From the NCBI RefSeq assembly GCF_015500095.1, contig NZ_CP062983.1, positions 248,001-312,000 on the forward strand: a stretch of 64,000 bases of DNA, read 5' to 3'. This DNA is from Phototrophicus methaneseepsis. Its GTDB lineage: Bacteria; Chloroflexota; Anaerolineae; Aggregatilineales; Phototrophicaceae. The stretch's first letter is position 1. Each line of letters opens with the position of its first letter. Below the pieces are notes generated by a model, which was given only the letters and a program-made list of their open reading frames with translations, was not told the origin of the DNA and made no database searches. A program made the translations under genes and the position numbers. Below, piece after piece: positions 6,970 through 17,759 of this stretch.

Positions 6970-9900
6970 ATGATAGATCAAACCAATGTCACCTTACGAG
7001 CAGGTATGATAGTTCGTATTCCATTCGATACTGACGATCCTGAAGCAACAGGAGGTGATTACCGTGAGTTTCGCACTGGTCATATAACTGATGTGGATTA
7101 CGATCAGCGACGTACAACTATAAAGTTCTTACACATTGATATGGGACGTGAGTACACTGAAGAACGTCTAGTTGATATTGCAGATATCGAACGATGCCTT
7201 TTACCCGAAGATATTCATGTACGCCTCAAATCGCAAAAGGGTCAACATCGGCTTTTGACCTGCACCACAAACGTATTTAACAACGATTGCCTAGTAGATT
7301 ATTATGTGCAGATTAGTGACACTATCGAGGTCATAAGTGAAGTGGATATCCTCTTTAGTTCGCATTTACAAGCACCTAACCCTCTTCATCAGTTGAAAAG
7401 TTATGAACTCCATAATCCAGTTTGGTTAACAAAACGCAATCAGATTCTTGAGAGTTATCGCGCACTCCAAAATGCTACATTTGGGATTGAATCATTAGTT
7501 GGAACTCGAGTTCAATTACTTGCACATCAAGCTGAGGTGATTGCCGAGGCATTGAGTAATAGTCGATGTCGCTATGTCCTTGCTGATGAAGTTGGTCTTG
7601 GGAAGACTATTGAAGCTTGTGTAATCTTGAAATCTCTGAAACAGCGGGAAAGGGTGAATGTACTTATCGTCGTGCCTAGTAGCTTGATCCGACAATGGCA
7701 TAACGAACTTGACAATAAGTTTTGGCTAACATTCCAGATAATAGATACACCCAAGAAAGTCAATCCGCAGTATCAAGATACAATTATTAGTTCGGAGGTT
7801 CTCTCCGAATCGGATATATTGCAACGATGGGTATTACTGCAAAGTTGGGAACTACTTGTCATCGATGAGGCACATCGTGCACGACAAAATAATAATCTCT
7901 ATGACACTTTGATGACACTGAGTGAACTTGCTAATCATGTACTTTTGTTATCGGCAACACCGATACAAAGAGAGGCACAAGAGTATATAGCTCTGCTCAA
8001 GTTATTAGATCCCGTCCAATATGATCGCTTGGATCAAGTTGTTTTTGATAGTATGTTGAACGCACAACAACGCATACGTGAGGTTGTAGCGTACCTTGCT
8101 CGAGATTTAACACCAGAATATTTTAATGCAGACGACTTTAGAGATGAAATTGAGGTTATTGTTTCTGAGTTGGAACACGATAATATATTTCGTAGCCTTG
8201 TTGAGGCCGTGAAAACAAACGATGACTTAGATAAAGCAAGAGATGCTATAGCATACGTTAGCACTAACTATCGTATTGAATCTCAAATAATCCGCAATAG
8301 GCGCAAAACATTACGAGAACGCGATCAGTTAATACTGCCTGATCGACATTTTTCGATGGAATACGCTTATAAAGCGTCAGAATATGAGAAGAGGGTTCTA
8401 CAGGCACTTCATGGTTATGCTGATTTATTCCAAACAAAGGCAGATTGCTTACCTCTTTTGCAAAATCTATTCCTTGCATTTGCCAGCTCTCCAGATGCCC
8501 TATCAGTGCTTCTTAACATTCGACAGACAGGGTCAACCACAGATGTTCTTTGTACTCAAACAGACAAAATCGTTGAATATACGAGAATTCAGCATTATCC
8601 ACCAGAAGAACACAGTATCCTACAAGAACTAGTCTGGCTGACTGAGAGATGGAAAACGGAAACAGACGAGAGACTGCGCCAACTTCCGTCTGACATTTCG
8701 CCAGATGAACCACACCGCTTAGCTCAAGCCGTGCGTGCTATAGACAATATAGTGCGACTCAAAAAGAAAAAGGTCGTTGTCTTTTCAAATTGGCATCCAA
8801 CCATCAAGAAGCTCAGACGAATTCTTGATATGAGATATGGCTCATCGCGGATTGCACAGTTTCTATTCGATATGACGGCAGAAGAACTACAGGCACAAGT
8901 GGATCGATTTCAGTCTGAAGATGATTGTTTAATCCTCTTAACTGACGAATCTGGGGGAGAGGGACGAAACTTTCAAATCGCAGATTCTATTATACACATT
9001 GATGTTCCTTGGACACCATCAACTATAGAACAGCGTATTGGACGGGTAGACAGATTGGGACGTGAAGGCGAAGTAAATTCTATAGTTCCTTTCGCTATCG
9101 ATTCATTAGAAGGCGATCTTGTCACACTTTGGCAGGATGCGTTTAGATTATTCTCTGAGTCACTAAGCGGATTAGAAATTGTACTTGAGGCTGTTCAAGA
9201 CAGGATTGCTCATGCATTTCTACAAGATTCGCGCGAAGGATTAGCAAACCTACGTGATCAAATGATTCAGAAAGCCGATGATTTGCGTATTGCAGTGGAA
9301 GAGGAACGCTACTATGAAGAAAATACAGGCAACCAAGAGTGGTCGCGTGAGCTTCGTAACTTATTAGACAGATATAATGATGGTGCTTTATTGGGGGAAC
9401 CGATACTAAAGTGGGCAAGTTTAGCAGGTTTACATCATCATTATAATCCGCACACTCGAATTGCACGGATTGGGCGCGATGATTTCAACATGAAGTCCAT
9501 AAAAAACGCGAAGTTTGTCAATCCACCTAATATGTATGCGGCACTAGAGCGTTCAAGACGTCGTAACAATCAGGTACTTATAGGCACGTTTGACCGCCAA
9601 ATTGCTGTCCGACGGGAGGATTTGATATTTTTTGCGCCTGGTGAACCTTGGACTGATAATATCTTACAGAATGCAATTCTATCAGACAGGGGACGGAGTT
9701 GTGCTATTCAGAGGATGAGTGAGAATATAAGCGATCCTTGGCATGGATTTGAATATCTGTTTACCTGCAAAGTTAACTCGCGTTCATTATTTGCTGAAGG
9801 ACTATTACCTGTGCATCTATTTAAGGCAGGTGAATTCTTCATGATCTCAGCCACACATAAGATTCTAGTGTCTTTTGAGGGTCAAATTATGCGCTACTCT

Positions 9901-10308
9901 AGTCCAGAAGCTGGTATTGTGCGAGCAGATTACAATAGGCAGATGGGTGATATACATTTAGGAAAAAGGGGTGGAAATCAGCCTCCATTACACGAATTGA
10001 AGTCACGCTTTACGTCCTTTCAGTGGCAAGAAGCAATTGACCAATCATTCAATATAGCGATGGCAAACCTCAAAGGTGATTATGCTGAACTGATAGAGGA
10101 AGATGTGGAAACAGCACGAAATATACTAGATCAACGCATTCGGGGACAAATTGCCTCTCTTACATGGCTTCCAGAAGAAAAAAGACAGTATCGTGAAGAT
10201 GAACTCGTGGTAACAAAAAAAGTTAATACTGCTTTGTTAAATGGAATGGCGAATGCCGAATGGAATCTCGAATCGGTCTGTTTCTGGATGTTGGTGCCAA
10301 CACAATGA
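6970..10308 (+). CDS. dpdE: DpdE-like SNF2/RapA-type helicase
   Basis: A 1112-residue superfamily 2 ATPase. Walker A is ADEVGLGKT at 205-213 (Lys212), the DEAH box is at 299-302, SATP starts at 328, and the C-terminal helicase domain has FSNWHPTIKKL and the arginine-finger motif QRIGRVDR at 688-695, with GEGRNF before it. The DEVGLGKT/QRIGRxDR pairing is typical of SNF2 proteins of the RapA/DrmD type. A roughly 400-residue C-terminal region has no motif I recognise. As first gene of an eight-gene operon in the order E-F-G-H-I-J-K-D it matches DpdE, a restriction component of 7-deazaguanine DNA systems. ATP-driven translocation on DNA is expected; the exact role is not known. AGGA lies 8 bases before the start. 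Confidence 0.8.
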   Translation: MIDQTNVTLRAGMIVRIPFDTDDPEATGGDYREFRTGHITDVDYDQRRTTIKFLHIDMGREYTEERLVDIADIERCLLPEDIHVRLKSQKGQHRLLTCTTNVFNNDCLVDYYVQISDTIEVISEVDILFSSHLQAPNPLHQLKSYELHNPVWLTKRNQILESYRALQNATFGIESLVGTRVQLLAHQAEVIAEALSNSRCRYVLADEVGLGKTIEACVILKSLKQRERVNVLIVVPSSLIRQWHNELDNKFWLTFQIIDTPKKVNPQYQDTIISSEVLSESDILQRWVLLQSWELLVIDEAHRARQNNNLYDTLMTLSELANHVLLLSATPIQREAQEYIALLKLLDPVQYDRLDQVVFDSMLNAQQRIREVVAYLARDLTPEYFNADDFRDEIEVIVSELEHDNIFRSLVEAVKTNDDLDKARDAIAYVSTNYRIESQIIRNRRKTLRERDQLILPDRHFSMEYAYKASEYEKRVLQALHGYADLFQTKADCLPLLQNLFLAFASSPDALSVLLNIRQTGSTTDVLCTQTDKIVEYTRIQHYPPEEHSILQELVWLTERWKTETDERLRQLPSDISPDEPHRLAQAVRAIDNIVRLKKKKVVVFSNWHPTIKKLRRILDMRYGSSRIAQFLFDMTAEELQAQVDRFQSEDDCLILLTDESGGEGRNFQIADSIIHIDVPWTPSTIEQRIGRVDRLGREGEVNSIVPFAIDSLEGDLVTLWQDAFRLFSESLSGLEIVLEAVQDRIAHAFLQDSREGLANLRDQMIQKADDLRIAVEEERYYEENTGNQEWSRELRNLLDRYNDGALLGEPILKWASLAGLHHHYNPHTRIARIGRDDFNMKSIKNAKFVNPPNMYAALERSRRRNNQVLIGTFDRQIAVRREDLIFFAPGEPWTDNILQNAILSDRGRSCAIQRMSENISDPWHGFEYLFTCKVNSRSLFAEGLLPVHLFKAGEFFMISATHKILVSFEGQIMRYSSPEAGIVRADYNRQMGDIHLGKRGGNQPPLHELKSRFTSFQWQEAIDQSFNIAMANLKGDYAELIEEDVETARNILDQRIRGQIASLTWLPEEKRQYREDELVVTKKVNTALLNGMANAEWNLESVCFWMLVPTQ

Positions 10309-12968
10309 ATAACGAACAAAAAATCCTAGCAATTCTTAAAGAGACGTTAGCGGCTGGCAATACAACTAAATCCATGCCACCTAATCTCAGCTCAATAATA
10401 ACAGATGAAATAGCTGTTGCTCGTTCTCAAATCTTGTTTCGTTTTTGGGATGTATATCACTTATTCATACAGCAGCAAATCGGTGTTAACGATTTTTTGA
10501 TACTATTAAGACAGTTAATTCGTACTTATGGCAGTGTTGCTATACATCTAAGAATATGGCAACAGATTGTTGAAAAAGTCTCTGATTTTGGAATAGCTGG
10601 ACGCGATTTAGGTAATGAAACAATTGAAACGAGTGCATTTGATTGGACATCAAGCTGGTTAGACGATGCCAGCAATATTGATCGGTTTGAAAATCGCATA
10701 TTAGATGAAAAAATCATAGGCGATGGACTTATCGCTTCCATGGAAGGTAATTGGATTACATACCGTAGTGCAGCACAGAAAATAGCTGTCGATTCTTGGC
10801 TATTTGCTTCAGAGGGAACTACAACTTTGGTTAGCCTCCCAACAGGTTCCGGTAAAAGCCTATGCACTATCCTTCCTGCTTGGTATGAGTCACGTGGAGG
10901 GGCTGTTGCAAAAGGTACCACAATTGTCATAGTTCCTACTGTTGCGTTAGCTTATGACCAACAGAAACAAGCACAACGATTTTTCCCTCAATCTCGTGGT
11001 GACCTTTTTGAACCATTGACTCGTACAGGTGCAACAAGCCAGGAGGAGCGTAAGGACATTGAGCAGGCAATATTGGACGGTACATTGCCGATTCTGTATA
11101 CCTCACCAGAGTCTCTTCTACAATCAAACCTATATTACACATGTCTAAAGGCGGCAAAAAGAGGTCTTATTACCAGATTTGTTATTGATGAAGCCCATCT
11201 TATTGAAATTTGGGGGGCAGATTTCCGTCCAGAGTTCCAGCTCTTATCTACATATAGAAGGCTACTACTTCAAGCAAGTGGCGGTAAACTGAAAACATTA
11301 TTGTTAAGCGCGACTATAACTCCTAAAGGTTTTGATACTTTAGCGCATCTTTTTAGCGAACAAAATCGATTGATAACTATCCAAGCCAATCAGCTTCGCA
11401 ATGAGATTGAGTACTACTTTAATTTTTCTCAAAGAGAAAGTACCCGTCGTAGTAGGGTACTCGAAGCACTCAGATACTTACCTAGACCTGCCATATTATA
11501 TGTTACACAACCTGAACAAGCTGAGGAATGGATTAACATATTACATCGTGAAGGTTATAGCCGTATCGACGCTTTCCATGGGAAAACACCGTCATCTCGT
11601 AGATACGAATTAATCCAAGAATGGAGTGCAGACAAGATTGATATTATGGTTGCTACCTCCGCATTTGGGCTAGGGGTTGATAAGCGGCATGTTAGAACTG
11701 TAATCCATGCAACCTTACCAGAGAATTTGGATAGGTTGTATCAGGAAGTTGGACGTGGTGGTAGAGATGGTTGCCGAGCTATTAGTTTGGTCTGTATTGC
11801 AGAAGATGATCATTCAATCGCACTCTCTTTGACACCTAAACGTATCACTGTTGAAAAGGCCTATCCACGCTGGCGAGCGATGATTGACGATGCTAAAAAT
11901 CATCCGAATGTGAATGATGTAATTCTAGTGAATCGTGATGCCACACGCAAAAATGAACCAACCATGCGTCCAGGACCAACAAATCAGGAGTGGAATTATC
12001 GTATGCTACTAATGATGCAACGGGCAGGAATGCTAGAGATTGCTGAGGTTCCGCCAATTTCCTCGGATGATGAACAAGAAATAAATTGGCTTCCTATCCG
12101 TATATTGAAACCAGAAATCTATAACAACAAAAAGTCATTTGAGACAGCATTCGAAGTGTTTCGTACAAGCGAAATTGAAAGTATCAAGCAAAGTGTACAA
12201 AATACATTTCAACTTATTGCTGGCTATGTTAAAAAGAAGTCTGGTGATATAGAAAATCCACTGAATAGTTGCTTAGCCCTTAAAATTGGTCGTACTTATG
12301 AACGGTCTCAGCTTGCTTGTAGTGGATGTCCCACCTGCCGCAACATCCCGTTAAGTGAAAGACCTTATTTGCCGCAACCTATAGAATTTCAAATTGATTA
12401 TCCAGATGATCTAGCAACAGAAATAAAATCCCAACAGATATTAGATCAGACAGGCTCTATCCAACAGAAAATGAGTGGATGGAATCAGTTTACCTTAACA
12501 TGGATAGGTGACTTAGATGTTCGTACTCTAAGCAATCATTTAGGTGACATAGCTGGGATAATTTGGCGAGGCTTTGAACAAATAATTTACCCAGAATCTT
12601 TATTTGAGGATAATAAATCTATACATACCTTCATAAAAGCTCTTTCCAAAGTTGATACAGGAAGAAATGAGTTTCTTCATCGTGTTATTCCAGCACGCTG
12701 GTTAGTTAACCTTAATGTGCCAATCTTGCCACTAAATACATTAGTGATATATCCAACCAATCCGTCCCTTGCGCAAGCTTTATATGAACGCATAGTAGAT
12801 GCTAAAACCGATAATATCTATCTGCCTTCAACACTAAATATTGTTCATATAGATCAGCGGTTTAAAGATGGGCGTAAGTTTATTGATGTGGTTGATGGAC
12901 TGAATGAGCCCATAGAGTGGTTTGTACAAGCTGAAGAAGAACAAGAAGATGATTTTACGTTATTTTAG
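10305..12968 (+). CDS. dpdF: DpdF-like RecQ-family helicase
   Basis: The ATG at 10305 overlaps the TGA of dpdE (ATGA), so it is preferred over an in-frame start at 10260 and indicates translational coupling. The 887-residue protein has PTGSGKS at 179-185 (Lys184), DEAH at 295-298, LLLSATITP, a RecQ-like ATSAFGLGVDK and the arginine-finger motif QEVGRGGRDG from 480. Beyond the helicase core, near residue 670, CSGCPTC with an upstream Cys suggests a zinc site of RecQ type. A DpdF assignment fits the size, the RecQ likeness and the place right after dpdE. It is probably a DNA-unwinding part of a restriction complex. Confidence 0.8.
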   Translation: MNNEQKILAILKETLAAGNTTKSMPPNLSSIITDEIAVARSQILFRFWDVYHLFIQQQIGVNDFLILLRQLIRTYGSVAIHLRIWQQIVEKVSDFGIAGRDLGNETIETSAFDWTSSWLDDASNIDRFENRILDEKIIGDGLIASMEGNWITYRSAAQKIAVDSWLFASEGTTTLVSLPTGSGKSLCTILPAWYESRGGAVAKGTTIVIVPTVALAYDQQKQAQRFFPQSRGDLFEPLTRTGATSQEERKDIEQAILDGTLPILYTSPESLLQSNLYYTCLKAAKRGLITRFVIDEAHLIEIWGADFRPEFQLLSTYRRLLLQASGGKLKTLLLSATITPKGFDTLAHLFSEQNRLITIQANQLRNEIEYYFNFSQRESTRRSRVLEALRYLPRPAILYVTQPEQAEEWINILHREGYSRIDAFHGKTPSSRRYELIQEWSADKIDIMVATSAFGLGVDKRHVRTVIHATLPENLDRLYQEVGRGGRDGCRAISLVCIAEDDHSIALSLTPKRITVEKAYPRWRAMIDDAKNHPNVNDVILVNRDATRKNEPTMRPGPTNQEWNYRMLLMMQRAGMLEIAEVPPISSDDEQEINWLPIRILKPEIYNNKKSFETAFEVFRTSEIESIKQSVQNTFQLIAGYVKKKSGDIENPLNSCLALKIGRTYERSQLACSGCPTCRNIPLSERPYLPQPIEFQIDYPDDLATEIKSQQILDQTGSIQQKMSGWNQFTLTWIGDLDVRTLSNHLGDIAGIIWRGFEQIIYPESLFEDNKSIHTFIKALSKVDTGRNEFLHRVIPARWLVNLNVPILPLNTLVIYPTNPSLAQALYERIVDAKTDNIYLPSTLNIVHIDQRFKDGRKFIDVVDGLNEPIEWFVQAEEEQEDDFTLF

Positions 12969-12977
12969 GAGATCACT

Positions 12978-13877
12978 GTGGCATTTGAAGTGATTAGTTA
13001 TGCACTTAGCGCAACACCCAATCGTGTTTATGCAATGTTGAAGCTTATTGAAGAATTACAATCTAGCTCTCCTAGTGTTGATTTAGTCTATTCTCTTCTT
13101 CAACCTGATAGCATAAACAAAAATAAAGAAAGTGCGGAATCTGTATATGGTATCCTGCAAAATCTTGGTATGGTCTCGCTTTCTCAAGATACTGAAAAAA
13201 CTGTTCGTTTAGTAGATGATAGTTTCCTGCACTCTTTTGATGATTTTCGCACTAAAATGCAACAGAGCTTGCTGGGAGCAATCAAGCCTGAGGAAAACAA
13301 CTATCTTTTCACTCAATTTACAGCTTGGTATGCAGTTTATAATCAACGAGTTCTTTCTCTAAGGCGCGAAGATCTTGAGCGAAAGTTTCACGAAGATCTA
13401 TATCCATCAATTATTGCGAGCAAATCAACACGGAAAATTAATGATACGGCTCTGCTCTCATGGGGATTGTGGGCACGTTTTCTAGGTTTCGGCAGAGAAT
13501 ATGCTTTTGCAAGAGGTCAACGCACACTTCTTCCTAACGCTTATGTCCGAGTCAATACATTACTGCCTAGCCTACTTCCACTGGATGGTAGTGAACTCCC
13601 AATACAGACGTTTTTGGACAATCTATCTTCCTACTGTCCAGAACTTGATGGCGGTTTGGTATTCAATAGAGTCTACGAGTCAGTTTATGCTCAGTCTTCT
13701 ACTCAAACACATTTGAGTCTAATGCTTTCCTCTGCACTAAATACGCTTCATATCAACGGTATTATCGAATTAATAGATCGTGCCGATGCCTTGAATACAC
13801 GCCAGCTATTCCCATCTCAAAGTTATCAAAATAGAGTTTCACATGTTCGCTTCAGACAGGAGATAACAACAGCATGA
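12978..13877 (+). CDS. dpdG: DpdG-like protein
   Basis: A GTG start follows AGGAG by about 9 bases. The 299-residue protein has no catalytic motif. The first 80 residues (YALSATPNRVYAMLKLIEEL, then SAESVYGILQNLGMVSL and a charged strand) look like a winged-helix unit; the rest is mainly helical. Its length and place between the RecQ-like helicase and the large ATPase match DpdG of the Dpd restriction operon, a family without known activity. Its stop overlaps the next start by four bases, so it is made together with DpdH. The name rests on synteny more than on motifs. Confidence 0.68.
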   Translation: MAFEVISYALSATPNRVYAMLKLIEELQSSSPSVDLVYSLLQPDSINKNKESAESVYGILQNLGMVSLSQDTEKTVRLVDDSFLHSFDDFRTKMQQSLLGAIKPEENNYLFTQFTAWYAVYNQRVLSLRREDLERKFHEDLYPSIIASKSTRKINDTALLSWGLWARFLGFGREYAFARGQRTLLPNAYVRVNTLLPSLLPLDGSELPIQTFLDNLSSYCPELDGGLVFNRVYESVYAQSSTQTHLSLMLSSALNTLHINGIIELIDRADALNTRQLFPSQSYQNRVSHVRFRQEITTA

Positions 13878-16800
13878 CCTTCACTAAATATCAATGTTGG
13901 AAAACAGAACGAATTGGGCGTGTTGTTGCTAAAGCCGCGTTAGATATTGATCGTACAACCTTTCTGGCAACACATGTACCTATGCGCGATATCGTTTATG
14001 AAAAATCTCCACTTGAAATTCAAAATACGAGTGAACAAAATCTACTTGCTGAGCTTGAACGCATGGCACAGGAAGATATGCATGTTTTTACTGTGGTAAA
14101 GGGGATACCAGGTACAGGTAAGTCTCACCTTATTCGGTGGCTTTTTGAACGTTACAAACAGAATCATCGTCAAGATCGAGTCCTTTTAATCGAGCGGGCG
14201 AATGCAAGTTTAAGAAAAACTATTCAACAGATAATCGACTCCGGTGTATTCCAAAGTTCGAAACTCAATGAACAACTCAATCAACTAAGAAATGCCTCTA
14301 ACATACTTTCTAGTGAAGGTTTAGCGGATACATTGTTAAACAACTTACAAGTGGCAACCAGTGAAGTCACTTGGCACGAAAAATTACACCATCGTATCGT
14401 TCCTGAGAAGATTAGTGTTTTTCTCCTTGACCAAACAGTTAGAGATCACTTCAAACAGGCAGATGGCCCGATTGAGCGTGTTGTTAAGTATTTGCAAGAA
14501 GGGCGTGGTATACGAAATGATGAAATACCGGGTTTTAAACCTGAAGACCTGATTTTTGATCCCCAGCAACGTGGTAAGATCCGTCAGGAAGGTTATCGAA
14601 ATGTGCAGGAGGTAGCTGATGACATCAGCCGAGATAACAGTAAACAGAGAGAGCAACTGACACGTTATTTGAATTTTCTTCTGACACATTACGCGATAAG
14701 TAGAACTACTAATTTAACAGCGGCTGATCTTAGAGAAATGTTCAACGATCTTCGACAACATTTACGCCAACAAGGTCAAAGCCTTGCCTTATTCATCGAA
14801 GATATTACAGCATTTACGGGCATAGATGCGGGGTTAATTGATGTACTGATTACCCAGCATACAGGAGGCGATAATCAAGCATTCTGCCGCCTCACTTCAG
14901 TCATCGGTATAACAGATGCATACTATTCTGATAATATTCCTGACAATGTGCGTGAAAGAATTACACATCAATTAACTTTGAGTGCACAGACCAGATTGGG
15001 AGAATCAGATATGCTCCGGGATGAACGTACACTCATTGAATTTGCCGCTCGATATTTGAATGCAATTCGATTAGATGCAAATACGCTTGAGGAATGGGAA
15101 AAACGAGGTGCTTTAGAAAATAGTTTGCCAAATGCGTGCCTGAGTTGCCAATATCGTGACACATGTCATTCAGCATTTGGATCTGCAGATATTGTAGACG
15201 ATGCCAATCACAGCAACCAGGTTGGTCTCTATCCATTCAATGAAACAGCACTAGTTCGTATGTATAGAAATCTTGATGATAAGTTTTCCCGTACACCTCG
15301 GTCACTACTAGATAATATTCTTTCTTACATCTTACAAAGTCATGGTGAAAAAGTCGCTGCTGGTCGGTTCCCCCCTCCCTCACAGAATCTAGCACCCGCA
15401 GTAAATATTCAAGAGTTTGAACCTACTGCACATGGGCGAATAGTGGAACAGGAAGGTGGACAGGACGCAGATCGATTAAAAACACTTTTACTCTATTGGG
15501 GAAATCGGAGTGTCTATCAGAAAAACGAGACTGTAGGAGGACTATCCCCCAAAGTATACGAGGCATTTAGTCTACCCAAAATTAGTGGTCGTAGTGATAA
15601 GCCAGCTCCAATCAATACAACTGTAGTTATCCCGGACCAGAATAATGTGCCCCATTCTACAAGTGTCGATTCTCAGACATCGAATGAAACTACATCTTTA
15701 AAGCCCCCTGTGCAATCCCCATCAGTAGAAATTAAATCACATAGTGATTATTTGGATGATATTAGCAGATGGGCGAGTGAAGGATATTTACCGAGTCAGG
15801 TAGCTAACCTGCTTTTACAATGGTTAGCAGAATTATTCCGAACGGGTATTGATTGGGAGTCATATGGTGTTTCTCCGAATAGTTTTCCTATTCCGAGTCA
15901 AGCAAGCCGTTATTTTGCTATTGAAGGTCAGTCAGCACGAATTGAGCAAAATCGTTTAGTTTTTAACCGATCATCCTCTTTGCGTTATGCATTAGAAGCT
16001 ATCGCAAATCTAAATGATCGAGAAATTGAGCTTAACTCGTCACAATATGGTGAACATTTAGTTGCGATTGAGAGTTGGCTTCAACAAGAAGAAAAACGTA
16101 TTGTAGATTTTATACGTCTGAGAGCAAAAGTTGATGTGCCTGATAACTTATTAGGGCAGTTGCTTATTCAAAATGCTGTTTTGCTGACTTGCCTATCAGG
16201 TGATCTTAAAGCTAATCTATCTATTGAGAATTTATATCAACAGGTTATCTCGTCATCACACGGGACATCGGATGTACAAGAGTCTAAATGGCAAAAGATT
16301 ATTTCAGATAATAACTTACCAATCTCATGGCAACAACTAGTCAAAGACCTCCTACGCAATCGCGCCGCACCAATGATGTTACAGGCTACTCTAGAACACT
16401 TCAATGCCCCGCAAGGTGACAGTAGAGAAGTTCTATTCTTACATGCTTCTTCTGTATTTCGGTCACTGGTGGAATTTGAGAATAGGAAATGGGAACTCCT
16501 TGAGCTGCCTGAAAACTTAGATAAAGAACTAGGTCATCAAGAATGGGATAATGCAATTTTTATCAATAGAAAGCTCAAGGGCAAGAATGGATTTAATAAA
16601 GTTATTGAAGATGTTTATGCTGAATTGCAGAAGCACTTTCAAAGACTAAAAGAATTTGTCGGGGATCATGAATTAAAGCCTCTTTTCAACATAATTGATG
16701 ACTTGCTACGAAATATTAATAACATTCACGCAATCGATCCTAGTTTAGCCTACGAGCTGAAGCGTCTGGATGCGGATAGCCTAGATCATCTGCTCAAAAT

Positions 16801-17080
16801 GTCGGAGCAAGCTCTGACTTACCAGAGTTTGAATGAACAAGCCCAATTTATTTCAAAGGGTTATAGAGAAATCGTAATTCCATTGCGGAAATATGCTGAT
16901 TATTTTGAACGCTTTACAACAGAAATGCGAAAGGTTCAATCAGCTCTACAGGCAAATAGAGCATCATTGGTTGAGACTGAGAAAGCTGAGGAACTAATAA
17001 AGACTACTACAGAAATTTATGATAGCACTCTCATGGAATTAGACTTATCTAGTCAGAAAGATGACACCGATGCTTCCTGA
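13874..17080 (+). CDS. dpdH: DpdH-like P-loop ATPase
   Basis: ATGA overlap with dpdG. A 1068-residue ATPase with Walker A GIPGTGKS at 77-84 (Lys83) and a Walker B-like LFIED at 306-310, both in an AAA/STAND-like N-terminal half. A small metal-binding cluster CxxC-x5-CH (Cys422, Cys425, Cys431, His432) follows. A proline/threonine/serine-rich linker around residues 575-625 separates this from a long helical C-terminal half with coiled-coil character. The combination of an N-terminal ATPase, a central Cys cluster and a helical tail, and the gene position, fit DpdH. It probably acts as an ATP-dependent switch or loader of the restriction complex, which is inference. Confidence 0.75.
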   Translation: MTFTKYQCWKTERIGRVVAKAALDIDRTTFLATHVPMRDIVYEKSPLEIQNTSEQNLLAELERMAQEDMHVFTVVKGIPGTGKSHLIRWLFERYKQNHRQDRVLLIERANASLRKTIQQIIDSGVFQSSKLNEQLNQLRNASNILSSEGLADTLLNNLQVATSEVTWHEKLHHRIVPEKISVFLLDQTVRDHFKQADGPIERVVKYLQEGRGIRNDEIPGFKPEDLIFDPQQRGKIRQEGYRNVQEVADDISRDNSKQREQLTRYLNFLLTHYAISRTTNLTAADLREMFNDLRQHLRQQGQSLALFIEDITAFTGIDAGLIDVLITQHTGGDNQAFCRLTSVIGITDAYYSDNIPDNVRERITHQLTLSAQTRLGESDMLRDERTLIEFAARYLNAIRLDANTLEEWEKRGALENSLPNACLSCQYRDTCHSAFGSADIVDDANHSNQVGLYPFNETALVRMYRNLDDKFSRTPRSLLDNILSYILQSHGEKVAAGRFPPPSQNLAPAVNIQEFEPTAHGRIVEQEGGQDADRLKTLLLYWGNRSVYQKNETVGGLSPKVYEAFSLPKISGRSDKPAPINTTVVIPDQNNVPHSTSVDSQTSNETTSLKPPVQSPSVEIKSHSDYLDDISRWASEGYLPSQVANLLLQWLAELFRTGIDWESYGVSPNSFPIPSQASRYFAIEGQSARIEQNRLVFNRSSSLRYALEAIANLNDREIELNSSQYGEHLVAIESWLQQEEKRIVDFIRLRAKVDVPDNLLGQLLIQNAVLLTCLSGDLKANLSIENLYQQVISSSHGTSDVQESKWQKIISDNNLPISWQQLVKDLLRNRAAPMMLQATLEHFNAPQGDSREVLFLHASSVFRSLVEFENRKWELLELPENLDKELGHQEWDNAIFINRKLKGKNGFNKVIEDVYAELQKHFQRLKEFVGDHELKPLFNIIDDLLRNINNIHAIDPSLAYELKRLDADSLDHLLKMSEQALTYQSLNEQAQFISKGYREIVIPLRKYADYFERFTTEMRKVQSALQANRASLVETEKAEELIKTTTEIYDSTLMELDLSSQKDDTDAS

Positions 17081-17759
17081 TGTCGTTCGAGAAACACAGG
17101 TGGAACTTGATAAGTATGAAGTAGCCTTAACACAACAAAATCAAATACAACATATCCAAGACACTCTGTCAGAACTCATTGCAATCCAAAAACAGTGTAG
17201 TCGAGTTATTGTTGCGTATGATTTACTGAAACCTCACCTTGGTAGTGTTGAGCAAGAGGCTATTTTCAATTCAATTGAAGGTATTCACTCTCGTCTTAAT
17301 AATTCACGTACAGACTTCATTGATGGTACTTATAGACAAGCGCAAATGCTCGGTAACATCAAGCATTCAGTCAATTCGCTCCATTCCAATATGGAAAAGT
17401 TATGGATGCTATATGTTCAAGATAAGATAAGACCATTCGATGAACTTACAAGGATTGCCAAAACGTTACCACAGATGCGCCAATACACTTCTCAACTTGA
17501 TACTTTAATTACAGAGTTGAACATAACAGCAAAGTCACTTCCAAATGTAAGAATCTGGGGGGATTTCCACGCTAAATTAAATCAAGTAGCTAGCCTACTG
17601 AAGGATATCGAAGGCTTATCCCGAGAAAAGCGTGACTTCTTAAACATTGTACTCAGTGGACAAGCAAGTTTACATCATATCACACCTGAAATATTAGAAT
17701 GGTGTGCTGAGGTTGGATTGAGTAATTCGCTCATATTGAGGTTTAGAAATGATACTTAG
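17061..17759 (+). CDS. dpdI: DpdI-like helical protein
   Basis: A 232-residue, almost wholly helical protein with heptad-like spacing (e.g. QNQIQHIQDTLSELIAIQ) and no catalytic motif. It overlaps the end of dpdH by 20 bases if the ATG at 17061 is used; a second in-frame ATG at 17070 is equally possible. It overlaps dpdJ by 11 bases. Position between the large ATPase and the giant helicase identifies it as DpdI by synteny. Its coiled-coil nature suggests a scaffold or bridging subunit. Confidence 0.65.
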   Translation: MTPMLPDVVRETQVELDKYEVALTQQNQIQHIQDTLSELIAIQKQCSRVIVAYDLLKPHLGSVEQEAIFNSIEGIHSRLNNSRTDFIDGTYRQAQMLGNIKHSVNSLHSNMEKLWMLYVQDKIRPFDELTRIAKTLPQMRQYTSQLDTLITELNITAKSLPNVRIWGDFHAKLNQVASLLKDIEGLSREKRDFLNIVLSGQASLHHITPEILEWCAEVGLSNSLILRFRNDT

